Assembly (NCBI GenBank): GCA_031273145.1
Contig: JAISSL010000040.1
Coordinates: 1-7,112 of the forward strand
From: Zoogloeaceae bacterium
GTDB lineage: Bacteria > Pseudomonadota > Gammaproteobacteria > Burkholderiales > Rhodocyclaceae
Length of the DNA: 7,112 nt
Reading direction: 5' to 3'
Shown here piece after piece: positions 1-6,098 of the stretch (position 1 is the stretch's first letter; each line of letters begins with the position of its first letter). The notes under the pieces were generated by a model. It was not told the origin of the DNA, did not search any database, and was given only the letters and a program-made list of their open reading frames with translations. Made by a program: the position numbers and the translations under genes.

Positions 1-323
1 GAGATTGGATAGCGGTAATCCTTGCCGTTGATGGCCGCGTTTCCGGCTTTAATGCTGCAAACGACATCCATGACAATCAAGATAAGCCACAGAATGATAC
101 CGACAAGGATAACTACGAGTGCGCTTGCAATGAAATAACCAACAAGCATGGCAAATTGGAAATTGATGGCCTCCTTGGCATGTTTATCGACAAAGGTCTT
201 TCCCGGCATATCCTTGTGGATCAGCCAAAGAAACAGTGCGCCGATGCCCAAGGACAGAAGGCCAGTCAGATGCGCCAGCCTAGCGGTATTCAGGTCATTT
301 GTGGAAATGTTGTCTTCGCTCAT
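1..323 (-). CDS. DUF4870 / Tic20-like small membrane protein, 3' end outside window
   Basis: Reading the minus strand from the ATG at 321-323 gives 107 codons with no stop before the window edge. The protein starts MSEDNISTND. It has a hydrophobic stretch at about residues 19-35, a motif with Asp-Lys-His-Ala-Lys-Glu-Ala-Ile-Asn-Phe-Gln at about 46-56, and a long hydrophobic region at about 57-88 that could hold one or two membrane helices. It then reads Lys-Ala-Gly-Asn and Tyr-Arg-Tyr-Pro-Ile at the edge. The HAKEAxNFQ and YRYP signatures are those I know from the DUF4870 family, whose proteins are about 100-130 residues long, so little should be missing. The ATG has a CGGAG Shine-Dalgarno (331-335) seven bases upstream. 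The family's biochemical function is unknown; it is an inner membrane protein. The gene is separated from metY by 474 bases and probably has its own promoter. Confidence 0.85.
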   Translation of the reverse strand, partial: MSEDNISTNDLNTARLAHLTGLLSLGIGALFLWLIHKDMPGKTFVDKHAKEAINFQFAMLVGYFIASALVVILVGIILWLILIVMDVVCSIKAGNAAINGKDYRYPI

Positions 324-368
324 GGAAATTCTCCGAGGTTAAAGTTAGGTGGATTGTGACGCGCATGA

Positions 369-410
369 CGCATCCTTGCAGCCAGTCTGGCGACTGGCTG
401 CAAGGATGCG
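369..410. repeat. 19-bp perfect inverted repeat with 4-nt loop
   Basis: The arm at 369-387 (cgcatccttgcagccagtc) is exactly complementary to 392-410, leaving the loop tggc at 388-391. It lies 45 bases upstream of the DUF4870 start codon, so it is probably in or near that gene's promoter or leader. An A-run (411-416) follows on the plus strand and no T-run follows on either strand, so it is not a standard intrinsic terminator. It could be a cruciform-forming regulatory site, an RNA hairpin in the leader, or a short extragenic repeat. I cannot tell which. Confidence 0.8.
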
Positions 411-659
411 AAAAAACTGGGAAAGGGAAACTGCCGTCTGGAAGACATGTGGTCTGCAAGACGACATGCCCTAGAATAGGGCGGCAAAGGCAGGAGTTCA
501 GGATGAAGCGAAAATTCAGAAACGACCAAGCAGGCCGTTAGCAAAGCGCATATGTCAACGGAATGCGCGGGGAGGGGGGGGTAACTTATTGATTACAAAG
601 AGTTTTTTCATGCTGTTCGGGATGTTTCAGAAAAGTTCACAATGTAAATCTGTCTGGCT

Positions 660-694
660 AAAAAAAGCCGCAGCCATAATGAATGTAGTATGGC
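660..694 (-). terminator. weak candidate terminator for metY
   Basis: On the minus strand gccata (694-689) and tatggc (678-673) can pair with a 10-nt loop, and a run of seven T (666-660) follows six bases later. The stem is short, the loop long and the T-run offset, so this is a weak match to an intrinsic terminator. It lies about 100 bases past the metY stop codon and is the best candidate I can see. Confidence 0.25.
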
Positions 695-753
695 ACAGGT
701 TTATATGGCTAGGCATTTATTTTTACAAAATAGTTTGCGTATTCAGCAGACAG

Positions 754-784
754 GTCTTGCAGACACAGGTTGCGTCTGCAAGAC
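754..784. repeat. 14-bp hairpin just downstream of metY
   Basis: On the minus strand the arm gtcttgcagacgca pairs with tgtgtctgcaagac around the 3-nt loop acc, giving a 14-bp stem with one G-T wobble. It begins 13 bases after the metY stop codon. The apical part, gacgca-acc-tgtgtc, matches the core of the hairpin at 5973-5991, so I place it in the same family although its lower arms differ. No T-run follows. It may protect the 3' end of the metY message or be an extragenic palindrome. Confidence 0.7.
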
Positions 785-797
785 AATTCGGATTGCG

Positions 798-2072
798 TCA
801 AGGCGCTGCCGCAAGCGCCGCGTCCAGATCGGCGATGAGGTCGTCCTTGTGTTCGATGCCGATGGAGAGACGGATCATGTCCTCGGAAACGCCCGCTTTC
901 ACCAAATCTTCTGCTGATAGCTGGCGGTGGGTGGTCGAGGCGGGATGGCAGGCCAGGCTTTTGCAATCGCCAATATTGACCAGGCGGGTAAAGAGTTTCA
1001 GCGCATCCTGAAAGGCAATCCCGCTTGCCTTGCCGCCCTTGACGCCGAAGGTCAAAATGCCGGAAGCGCAACCCTTCATGTATTTCTGCGTCAGATGATG
1101 GTCGGGATGATTCTCCAGCCCCGCGTAATTGACCCACGCCACCTTGGGATGACCGGCCAAATGCCGCGCAATGGCAAGCGTGTTCTCACAGGTGCGTTCC
1201 ATGCGAAGCGCCAGCGTTTCCACGCCTTGCAGAATCAGAAAGACATTGAAAGGACTGATGGCCGCGCCCATGTTCCTGAGCGGAATGACGCGGGCGCGTC
1301 CGATATAGGCCGCCGCGCCCAGGGCTTCCGTATAGATCATGCCGTGATAGGCGGGGTCGGGTTCGTTCAGACAGCGGAATTTTTCCTTGTGTTCCGCCCA
1401 GGGAAAGCGTCCGCTATCCACGATGATGCCGCCGACCGAGTTGCCATGTCCGCCCAGATATTTGGTCAGGGAATGAATCACGATGTCCGCGCCGTGCTCA
1501 AAAGGCCGACACAGGTACGGCGAAGGCACGGTGTTATCCACCATCAGCGGAACGTGATGACGACGCGCCACTTCCGCCAGCGCGGCCAAATCCGTGATGT
1601 TGCCCAGCGGATTGCCGATGGATTCGCAAAAAATCGCCTTGGTACGCGCATCCATCTGTCGTTCAAAGTCGGCGGGATTTTTCGGGTCGGCAAAGCGAAC
1701 CGATACGCCATAGCTCGGCAGGGTATGCGCGAACAGGGTATAAGTCCCGCCGTACAGGGTAGAGGCCGTCACGATGTTGTCGCCCGCCTGCGCGATAGTC
1801 TGAATGGCGGCAGTAATCGCGGCCATGCCGGAAGCCAGCGCCAGACCGGCAATTCCACCTTCCATTTCGGCAATCCGCTTTTCCAGCACGTCCTGCGTGG
1901 GATTCATGATGCGGGTGTAAATGTTGCCCGGCACCTTCAGGTCGAACAAATCCGCGCCATGCTGCGAATTGTCGAAGGCATAGGACGTAGTTTGATAGAC
2001 CGGCACGGCAACCGCGCGGGTGGTCGGTTCGGGCTGATAGCCGCCGTGAATGGCAATGGTTTCCTGACGCAT
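798..2072 (-). CDS. metY: O-acetylhomoserine sulfhydrylase (aminocarboxypropyltransferase)
   Basis: This cytosolic PLP enzyme of the Cys/Met metabolism family forms homocysteine from O-acetyl-L-homoserine and sulfide, giving direct sulfur assimilation into methionine. The 424-residue product starts MRQETIAIHGG. It shows a YQTTSYAFDN segment and the YTRIMNPTQDVLEKRIAEME block, whose Tyr and Arg belong to the PLP phosphate site in this family. ASGMAA, the aspartate of VDNTVPSPYLCRP that contacts the PLP ring, and HSLTKYLGGHGN follow; the Lys of SLTK (about residue 204) should form the Schiff base. The insert relative to cystathionine synthases and lyases, with an EPDPAYHGM-type segment, fits MetY. 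A TTG 15 bases upstream is in frame, but the Shine-Dalgarno AAGGAG lies between it and this ATG, so I choose the ATG. The gene appears to be a single transcription unit with its own strong promoter. MetZ, an O-succinylhomoserine enzyme, is a less likely alternative. Confidence 0.93.
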   Translation of the reverse strand: MRQETIAIHGGYQPEPTTRAVAVPVYQTTSYAFDNSQHGADLFDLKVPGNIYTRIMNPTQDVLEKRIAEMEGGIAGLALASGMAAITAAIQTIAQAGDNIVTASTLYGGTYTLFAHTLPSYGVSVRFADPKNPADFERQMDARTKAIFCESIGNPLGNITDLAALAEVARRHHVPLMVDNTVPSPYLCRPFEHGADIVIHSLTKYLGGHGNSVGGIIVDSGRFPWAEHKEKFRCLNEPDPAYHGMIYTEALGAAAYIGRARVIPLRNMGAAISPFNVFLILQGVETLALRMERTCENTLAIARHLAGHPKVAWVNYAGLENHPDHHLTQKYMKGCASGILTFGVKGGKASGIAFQDALKLFTRLVNIGDCKSLACHPASTTHRQLSAEDLVKAGVSEDMIRLSIGIEHKDDLIADLDAALAAAP

Positions 2073-2078
2073 GAAAAG

Positions 2079-2084
2079 CTCCTT
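2079..2084 (-). promoter_or_regulatory. Shine-Dalgarno of metY, decides the start codon
   Basis: The minus strand reads AAGGAG six bases before the ATG at 2070-2072. It sits inside the longer in-frame extension that begins at a TTG (2085-2087), so translation from the TTG would have to start without it. Confidence 0.85.
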
Positions 2085-2097
2085 CAAGGTTTGTAAA

Positions 2098-2107
2098 ACA
2101 TATATGT
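2098..2107. promoter_or_regulatory. palindrome over the metY transcription start, possible operator
   Basis: acatatatgt is a perfect 10-bp palindrome that abuts the downstream end of the metY -10 box and covers the expected +1. That is a good position for a repressor. It does not resemble the MetJ box (AGACGTCT repeats), and I cannot name the protein. AT-rich palindromes of this length also arise by chance near promoters. Confidence 0.4.
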
Positions 2108-2136
2108 ATTATATGCTTTACTGTCCGCAATGTCAA
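2108..2136 (-). promoter_or_regulatory. perfect-consensus sigma-70 promoter of metY
   Basis: The minus strand reads TTGACA (2136-2131), a 17-base spacer, then TATAAT (2113-2108). All twelve hexamer positions and the spacer match the sigma-70 optimum. Transcription should start near 2101, giving a leader of about 28 bases that is too short for a SAM or other methionine riboswitch. Promoters this close to consensus are usually strong unless repressed. Confidence 0.88.
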
Positions 2137-2199
2137 GTGTGTTTTGCAGACTGCGATTACTTTTCAGAGTGTTTTCTGTTTAATCATGACCTTTGCTTG

Positions 2200-2315
2200 C
2201 CCTCTCCCGCCCCTACGGGGCACCCTCTCCCACAAGTGGGAGAGGGGATGCTCAGTGCCATCCGCGCCCTATATCTCCCCTCTCCCATTTATGGGAGAGG
2301 GGGCGGGGGAGAGGG
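2200..2315. repeat. three-hairpin extragenic repeat, copy A
   Basis: The outer arms ccctctccc (2200-2208) and gggagaggg (2307-2315) can pair and enclose three hairpins. These are gcccc-tac-ggggc (2209-2221), an 11-bp stem ccctctcccac with its complement (2223-2246), and a 12-bp stem cccctctcccat with its complement (2277-2302). The first 66 bases match copy B at 6099-6164 with two differences. Elements of this CCCTCTCCC/GGGAGAGGG kind are scattered through many proteobacterial genomes and often cause spurious short protein calls. It lies downstream of folE2 and upstream of metY. Confidence 0.88.
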
Positions 2316-2378
2316 TGATGTGCAACTACTTTCATGACTGAAGCAAAAATGCTCTAAAAGGCTTTGCTGGTTGCACTG

Positions 2379-3173
2379 TCAACCATGCTCAATCCGTTTA
2401 TCCAGATGAATCATGGCGTAGGCGGAGTGGTTGTGGATGGACTCGAAATTTTCCGATTCCACGACGTAGGCTTCGACGCGCGGGTCGGCGTTTAAGCAGG
2501 CGGCGATGTCGCGCACCATGTCCTCAACGAATTTGGGATTATCGTAGGCGCGTTCGGTAACGAACTTTTCGTCCGGGCGTTTTAAGAGGCCGTAAAGTTC
2601 GCAGGATGCCTTCTCTTCGACCAGATCAACGATTTCCTCAATCCAGATAAACCGCTTCGCGCAGACGGTCACGGTGACGTGCGAGCGCTGATTGTGCGCG
2701 CCGCGTTCGGAAATTTCCCTGGAACAGGGGCAGAGGCTCGTGACCGGCACGATGACCTTCAGGCTGGGGCTGATGGTATCGTTGCGGATGTCGCCGGAGA
2801 GGGTGACTTCGTAGTTCATCAGGCTCTTGACCCCGGAAATGGGGGCGGATTTGTTGATGAAGTAGGGGAAGTTCATTTCGATGTGGCCGCTTTCGGCTTC
2901 CAGCCTCGTCAGCATTTCCCGCAGCATGGCGGGGAAGTTTTCCACGGAAATTTCCCGTTCGTGGCTGTTTAAAATCTCCACGAAGCGGGACATGTGGGTT
3001 CCCTTGAAGTTGTGCGGCAGGCCGACGTACATGTTGAAGGTGGCGATGGTATGTTGCACGCCGCCGTCCCGGTCGCTTACCCGGATGGGGTGGCAGAGCG
3101 ATTTGACGCCCACCTTGTTGATGGCCAGATGCCGGGTATCGGCGGAACTCTGCACGTCTGGGATATGGGTCAT
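2379..3173 (-). CDS. folE2: GTP cyclohydrolase FolE2 (type IB)
   Basis: FolE2 converts GTP to 7,8-dihydroneopterin triphosphate, the first step of folate synthesis, and can also feed queuosine synthesis. The 264-residue product starts [20 protein letters not shown] and has the usual family length. It shows LCPCSREIS followed by AHNQRSH at about residues 147-164, the FolE2 signature. Cys148, His160, Glu202 and His247 or His249 (in [11 protein letters not shown]) sit where I recall the metal-site and catalytic residues of the Neisseria enzyme. I chose the ATG at 3171-3173 because it matches the family N-terminus and has AGGA about nine bases upstream. In-frame starts further up would add a stretch that runs into repeat DNA. 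folE2 after dxs fits a layout I recall from Betaproteobacteria, here interrupted by the 243-codon orphan gene. I see no Zur-like operator, so zinc control is not supported. Confidence 0.95.
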   Translation of the reverse strand: MTHIPDVQSSADTRHLAINKVGVKSLCHPIRVSDRDGGVQHTIATFNMYVGLPHNFKGTHMSRFVEILNSHEREISVENFPAMLREMLTRLEAESGHIEMNFPYFINKSAPISGVKSLMNYEVTLSGDIRNDTISPSLKVIVPVTSLCPCSREISERGAHNQRSHVTVTVCAKRFIWIEEIVDLVEEKASCELYGLLKRPDEKFVTERAYDNPKFVEDMVRDIAACLNADPRVEAYVVESENFESIHNHSAYAMIHLDKRIEHG

Positions 3174-3203
3174 GGAAAAATTCCTGGATGAACGAGGGCG
3201 CAT

Positions 3204-3232
3204 ATGATAGCAGGTGTCTTGCGGACGGCGAA
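3204..3232 (-). promoter_or_regulatory. candidate promoter of folE2
   Basis: On the minus strand ttcgcc (3232-3227) is followed after 17 bases by TATCAT (3209-3204). A TG at the extended -10 position (TGcTATCAT) supports the -10. The -35 is poor (three of six). Transcription would begin around 3196, leaving a leader of about 20-25 bases before the ATG at 3171-3173. Confidence 0.4.
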
Positions 3233-3246
3233 GTTTTGATTGTTCC

Positions 3247-3269
3247 GTAGGGGCGGCAACCTGCCGCCC
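3247..3269. repeat. GTAGGGG-type hairpin repeat
   Basis: The plus strand reads gtag followed by the 8-bp stem gggcggca / tgccgccc (3251-3258 and 3262-3269) with loop acc. It is one of four hairpins in the window with the apical GCA-loop-TGC core; it differs from the copy at 6052-6074 only in the loop. It sits between folE2 and the orphan gene, close to the repeat at 3279-3320. Confidence 0.8.
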
Positions 3270-3278
3270 GCAAAACTC

Positions 3279-3320
3279 CGTCATTCCCGCGTGTCATTTC
3301 CGCGCAGGTGGGATTCCAGT
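3279..3320. repeat. degenerate 'CGTCATTCCCGCG...GGGATTCCAGT' repeat overlapping the orphan gene's 3' end
   Basis: The plus strand reads cgtcattcccgcg, then gtcatttccgcg, then caggtgggattccagt. It resembles the common betaproteobacterial element CGTCATTCCCGCGCAGGCGGGAATCCAGT with its left arm partly duplicated. The stop codon and the last nine or so sense codons of the orphan gene lie inside it. The family assignment rests on memory of the consensus. Confidence 0.6.
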
Positions 3321-4025
3321 ATTGGACGTTTGGACGGGACAATTGGCAAGCCTTTCTTTTACAGTTTTCATGAAATCAACGCACTCTGAGTACATGATAG
3401 GGTTTTTCAAGTATGTCAAAACTTCTTCACCTTTTTTGAAAGCATAATCAATCATTTCAGAATTGGATGTTGACAAACCATATGCCACAAGGTGTTCGAT
3501 AAAGCTCGGCAAAAGCCCTGGCCAAGTCCAATGTCTTTTTTTCATAAAACCCGCTATGGTATTCTCAATATTCTTTGCGGGAAGAATGAAATTCCTCTCA
3601 ACTTCCATGAGTTGTTCATGAAATTTCAATGCGAAATCTCTTGATTCGTCAACAGATGCTATATATAAAATTGGGCCATCAAAATTAGTAGTTATTCCAA
3701 CTCCTATCAAGCCACCGTTCTCGCGTTTGTGCCAACCCATTTCATATGGTTTTTCAAAATTATAATTTCTTTCATAAGCTGTTCCACGCATTAATTTGAG
3801 CATGACATCGTTCAGTGCCTTGTAAACAATTGTCATGCGATTGCTTATGGAATATTCCCCCCGTCCCGAAAATGAGCAACTAAAGCTACAAATATAATGC
3901 TCCTCTTCTCTGGAGAATAAGAAGGTTTCCGGCTCATGACCAGTTTTTACTTGAGAATAGCCACTCTTCTGGCATATCTCGCCTATTGCTTGTATGGCAG
4001 CACCAACGACTTCTCTTTTTGACAT
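3294..4025 (-). CDS. hypothetical protein, AT-rich orphan gene between dxs and folE2
   Basis: I do not recognise this 243-residue protein. It starts MSKREVVGAA, has no signal peptide or membrane segment, and should be cytosolic. The first 30 residues look helical. Residues 33-125 are mixed, with a Cys/Ser-rich piece CSFSCSFSGRG (46-56) and a Gly-rich IGVGITTNFDGP (107-118). Residues 126-230 look largely helical, with RHWTWPGLLPSF (164-174) as the most distinctive motif. The start is well supported: AAGGAG (4033-4038) lies seven bases before the ATG. It begins 34 bases after the dxs stop, so it could be read through from dxs. Base composition differs sharply from its neighbours: 19 and 21 G+C per 60 bases at 3421-3480 and 3661-3720, against 38 per 60 at 4981-5040 in dxs. 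This suggests horizontal acquisition. The last residues (about NTGIPPARK) are encoded by a repeat, so the original C-terminus may be lost. Confidence 0.75.
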   Translation of the reverse strand: MSKREVVGAAIQAIGEICQKSGYSQVKTGHEPETFLFSREEEHYICSFSCSFSGRGEYSISNRMTIVYKALNDVMLKLMRGTAYERNYNFEKPYEMGWHKRENGGLIGVGITTNFDGPILYIASVDESRDFALKFHEQLMEVERNFILPAKNIENTIAGFMKKRHWTWPGLLPSFIEHLVAYGLSTSNSEMIDYAFKKGEEVLTYLKNPIMYSECVDFMKTVKERLANCPVQTSNTGIPPARK

Positions 4026-4032
4026 TGCAAGT

Positions 4033-4038
4033 CTCCTT
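4033..4038 (-). promoter_or_regulatory. Shine-Dalgarno of the orphan gene
   Basis: The minus strand reads AAGGAG seven bases before the ATG at 4023-4025. It is the main evidence that the unrecognised gene is translated and that it starts there, and it is a stronger site than that of dxs upstream. Confidence 0.8.
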
Positions 4039-4059
4039 TTATTTCAGGATTTTCCTGGT

Positions 4060-5937
4060 TCAGCAACCGGCCAAGGCCGCGCGAATGGCGCGTAAGATGC
4101 TCTCCGCGTCCAGTCCGGCCTCAGAGAGCAGTTCCTTTTGTTCGCCGTGGTCTATAAAACGGTCGGGTAGCCCCAGGCGCAAAAGCGGCGTCTTGAAAAA
4201 TCCCATTTCCAGCAGGATTCTGCCGACTTCCGCGCCCGCGCCGCCTGCCACCGCGTTTTCTTCCAGAGTGACCAGCAGGGTATGCGATTTTGCCAGCTTT
4301 GCAATCAAATCCCGATCCATTGGTTTGACAAACCGCATGTTGGCGACGCTGGCATCCAGCTTCTCGCCCACGGCAAGCGCGGTCGCAAGGAGACTGCCAA
4401 AGGAAAGCAGGGCGACTTCCCGCCCTTCCCGTCGCAATTCTCCCTTGCCAAGCGGCAGCGTTTCCAGATCGTTTTCAACGGTCACGGAAAAATCGCTGCT
4501 GCCGCGTGGATAACGCACCGCAACCGGCGTATCGAGCCGATAGGCGGTGCTCAACATCCGGCGGCATTCGGCTTCATCCGCCGGGGTCATCAGGGTCAGA
4601 TTGGGCACGCAGGAAAGAAAGGAAAGATCAAAACTGCCGTGGTGCGTCGCGCCATCCGCGCCGACCAGCCCGCCCCGGTCAATGGCGAACACCACCGGCA
4701 GATTCTGCAAGGCCACGTCATGCACCAGTTGGTCATAGGCGCGTTGTAAAAAGGTGGAATAAATGGCGACGACGGGTTTTAGCCCTTCACTCGCCAATCC
4801 GGCGGCAAACGTGACCGCGTGTTGTTCGGCAATGCCGACATCGTAATAGCGGTCGGGGAATTCCTGGGCAAAACGGGTCATGCCGGAACCTTCGCGCATG
4901 GCGGGGGTAATGCCGACCAGACGCGAATCCGCCGCCGCCATGTCGCACAGCCAGTCGCCGAAAACCTGGGTATAGGTGCGCTTGCCGCCCTTGCCCTCGG
5001 CAATGCCCGTGTCGGCATCGAATTTCCCCACCCCGTGATAGAGAATGGGATTGGCCTCGGCCAGCTTGTAACCCTGTCCCTTGCGGGTGATGATGTGCAA
5101 AAACTGCGGCCCCTTCAACTTGCGGATGTTTTCCAGCGTGGGCAGGAGCGCGTTGAAATTGTGTCCGTCAATGGGACCGTAATAGTCAAAGCCGAATTCC
5201 TCAAACAGCGCCCCCGGCGTAATCATCCCCTTGACGTGCTCTTCGGCGCGGCGCGCCAGTTCCAGCAGAGGCGGCGCAAAACCGAGCATGTGCCTGCCCG
5301 CTTCCTTGGCGGCGTTATAAGTCTTGCTGGATGTCAGCCGGGTCAGGATATGGTTCAACGCGCCGACCGGCGGGGAAATGGACATTTCGTTATCGTTCAA
5401 GATAACGAGCAGGTCGACGTTGGCAACGCCCGCATTGTTCAACGCCTCAAAAGCCATCCCCGCCGACATTGCGCCATCGCCAATGATGGCGACCACCTTT
5501 TTTTCTTCCCCCTTGTTCCGCGCCGCAAGCGCCATGCCCAACGCGGCAGAAATGGAGGTGGAAGAATGCCCCACCCCAAAAGTATCGTATTCGGATTCAG
5601 AACGGCGGGGAAAGCCGGAAATGCCGTCTTTCATCCTGAGCCGCGCCATGCCCTCGCGCCGCCCGGTCAGAATCTTGTGGGCATAGCTCTGGTGGCCGAC
5701 ATCCCAGATCAGCCTGTCAGAAGGCGTATCGAACACATAATGCAGGGCAATGGAGAGTTCCACCGTGCCGAGATTGGATGACAAATGCCCGCCCGTGCGA
5801 GAAACGGATTCCACCATGAACGCGCGCAATTCTTCCGCCAGACGCGGCAGGTCGCGCTTTTCCAGGCGGCGCAAATCGGCAGGCGAGGCAATGCCATCCA
5901 GCAGGGATTCGGGAAGTGAGGTAGGGGTATCCGTCAT
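4060..5937 (-). CDS. dxs: 1-deoxy-D-xylulose-5-phosphate synthase
   Basis: Dxs is the cytosolic thiamine-diphosphate enzyme that condenses pyruvate with glyceraldehyde 3-phosphate to DXP, the first and rate-controlling step of the MEP isoprenoid pathway and also a precursor step for thiamine and pyridoxal. The 625-residue product has the full family length. Visible features are [14 protein letters not shown] with His51, [15 protein letters not shown] (79-93), and the ThDP/Mg motif [18 protein letters not shown] (153-170). [16 protein letters not shown] (367-382) contains Glu371, the expected catalytic glutamate, and [18 protein letters not shown] (420-437) contains Arg421 and His432, expected to contact substrate. 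The C-terminal domain (about 500-620) is intact. The ATG at 5935-5937 fits the family N-terminus, although the Shine-Dalgarno upstream is poor. ispA ends 315 bases upstream, and that gap is filled with repeats. No residue that I would expect to be essential is missing. Confidence 0.97.
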   Translation of the reverse strand: MTDTPTSLPESLLDGIASPADLRRLEKRDLPRLAEELRAFMVESVSRTGGHLSSNLGTVELSIALHYVFDTPSDRLIWDVGHQSYAHKILTGRREGMARLRMKDGISGFPRRSESEYDTFGVGHSSTSISAALGMALAARNKGEEKKVVAIIGDGAMSAGMAFEALNNAGVANVDLLVILNDNEMSISPPVGALNHILTRLTSSKTYNAAKEAGRHMLGFAPPLLELARRAEEHVKGMITPGALFEEFGFDYYGPIDGHNFNALLPTLENIRKLKGPQFLHIITRKGQGYKLAEANPILYHGVGKFDADTGIAEGKGGKRTYTQVFGDWLCDMAAADSRLVGITPAMREGSGMTRFAQEFPDRYYDVGIAEQHAVTFAAGLASEGLKPVVAIYSTFLQRAYDQLVHDVALQNLPVVFAIDRGGLVGADGATHHGSFDLSFLSCVPNLTLMTPADEAECRRMLSTAYRLDTPVAVRYPRGSSDFSVTVENDLETLPLGKGELRREGREVALLSFGSLLATALAVGEKLDASVANMRFVKPMDRDLIAKLAKSHTLLVTLEENAVAGGAGAEVGRILLEMGFFKTPLLRLGLPDRFIDHGEQKELLSEAGLDAESILRAIRAALAGC

Positions 5938-5972
5938 AAGAGCGCTTTTAATTGGAGGGACAAACTTGTGGC

Positions 5973-5995
5973 GGGACGCAGGTTGCGTCCCCTAC
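5973..5995. repeat. GTAGGGG-type hairpin repeat, covariant copy
   Basis: On the minus strand it reads gtag, then the stem gggacgca / tgcgtccc around the loop acc. Compared with 3247-3269 the stem bases AC on one arm are CG, and the opposite arm changes from GT to CG, so two base pairs are exchanged with pairing kept. It lies in the dxs upstream region, in the opposite orientation to the copies at 3247 and 6052. Confidence 0.75.
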
Positions 5996-6051
5996 AAAGT
6001 ATTTCAGGTGGCAACGGTATCCTGCAAATGGCAATGATTTTTGAATTGCAT

Positions 6052-6074
6052 GTAGGGGCGGCAATCTGCCGCCC
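6052..6074. repeat. GTAGGGG-type hairpin repeat
   Basis: The plus strand reads gtag followed by the 8-bp stem gggcggca / tgccgccc (6056-6063 and 6067-6074) with loop atc. Apart from one loop base it matches 3247-3269. The decamer gtcttgcaga follows at 6076-6085; the same decamer forms part of the lower arm of the hairpin at 754-784. Confidence 0.8.
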
Positions 6075-6098
6075 GGTCTTGCAGATGACGATTGTTTC

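Larger units (their letters stand above)
324..797. other. 474-bp intergenic region between metY and the DUF4870 gene
   Basis: I see no credible gene here. From left to right it holds the Shine-Dalgarno of the DUF4870 gene (331-335), a 19-bp perfect inverted repeat (369-410), a small 6-bp hairpin gcccta-gaa-tagggc (468-482), a G-rich tract of four G, one A and eight G (569-581), a weak terminator-like hairpin for metY (660-694) and a 14-bp hairpin just past the metY stop (754-784). The undecamer gtctgcaagac occurs at 452-462 and again at 774-784. I could not find a convincing -35/-10 pair for the DUF4870 gene. Confidence 0.6.
2073..2378. other. 306-bp intergenic region between folE2 and metY
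   Basis: It holds the metY leader and promoter at the left end (2073-2136), then about 60 bases with nothing I recognise, then the three-hairpin repeat (2200-2315). About 60 AT-richer bases separate that repeat from the folE2 stop codon. I see no separate intrinsic terminator for folE2; the repeat hairpins may serve that role or shield the 3' end. Confidence 0.6.

Noticed and set aside
369..410. The 19-bp inverted repeat read as an intrinsic terminator
   Set aside because: No T-run follows the stem in either direction; the A-run at 411-416 would give A, not U, after the stem in a plus-strand transcript.
569..581. G-rich tract (4 G, A, 8 G) as a G-quadruplex
   Set aside because: There are only two separated G-runs with a single-base gap, too compact for an ordinary four-run quadruplex.
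589..1011. 140-codon plus-strand open frame spanning the metY 3' end
   Set aside because: Its second half is antisense to metY, its first half crosses hairpin DNA, and there is no recognisable ribosome-binding site or motif.
927..2096. Long open frame (389 codons) on the plus strand opposite metY
   Set aside because: It is antisense to a clear MetY with all its motifs. Its composition is Arg/Gly/His-rich, as expected for the reverse frame of GC-rich coding DNA.
2073..2200. SAM or other methionine-linked riboswitch before metY
   Set aside because: The promoter places the transcription start about 28 bases before the ATG, leaving no room for an aptamer.
2071..2341. Short plus-strand open frames through the repeat at 2200-2315, and similar ones at 5948-6236
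   Set aside because: The peptides (PLPPLRGTLSHKWERG type) are translations of the CCCTCTCCC repeat, a known source of spurious protein calls.
3174..3246. Zur operator upstream of folE2
   Set aside because: FolE2 is zinc-regulated in some bacteria that also have FolE1, but I see no AT-rich Zur-like palindrome here.
2638..3342. 234-codon open frame on the minus strand overlapping folE2 in another frame
   Set aside because: It is a frame shadow of folE2. The composition is Arg/His/Pro-rich, and there is no start signal of its own.
4819..5781. Long open frame (320 codons) on the plus strand opposite dxs
   Set aside because: It is antisense to a full-length Dxs, and the translation shows no recognisable motif.
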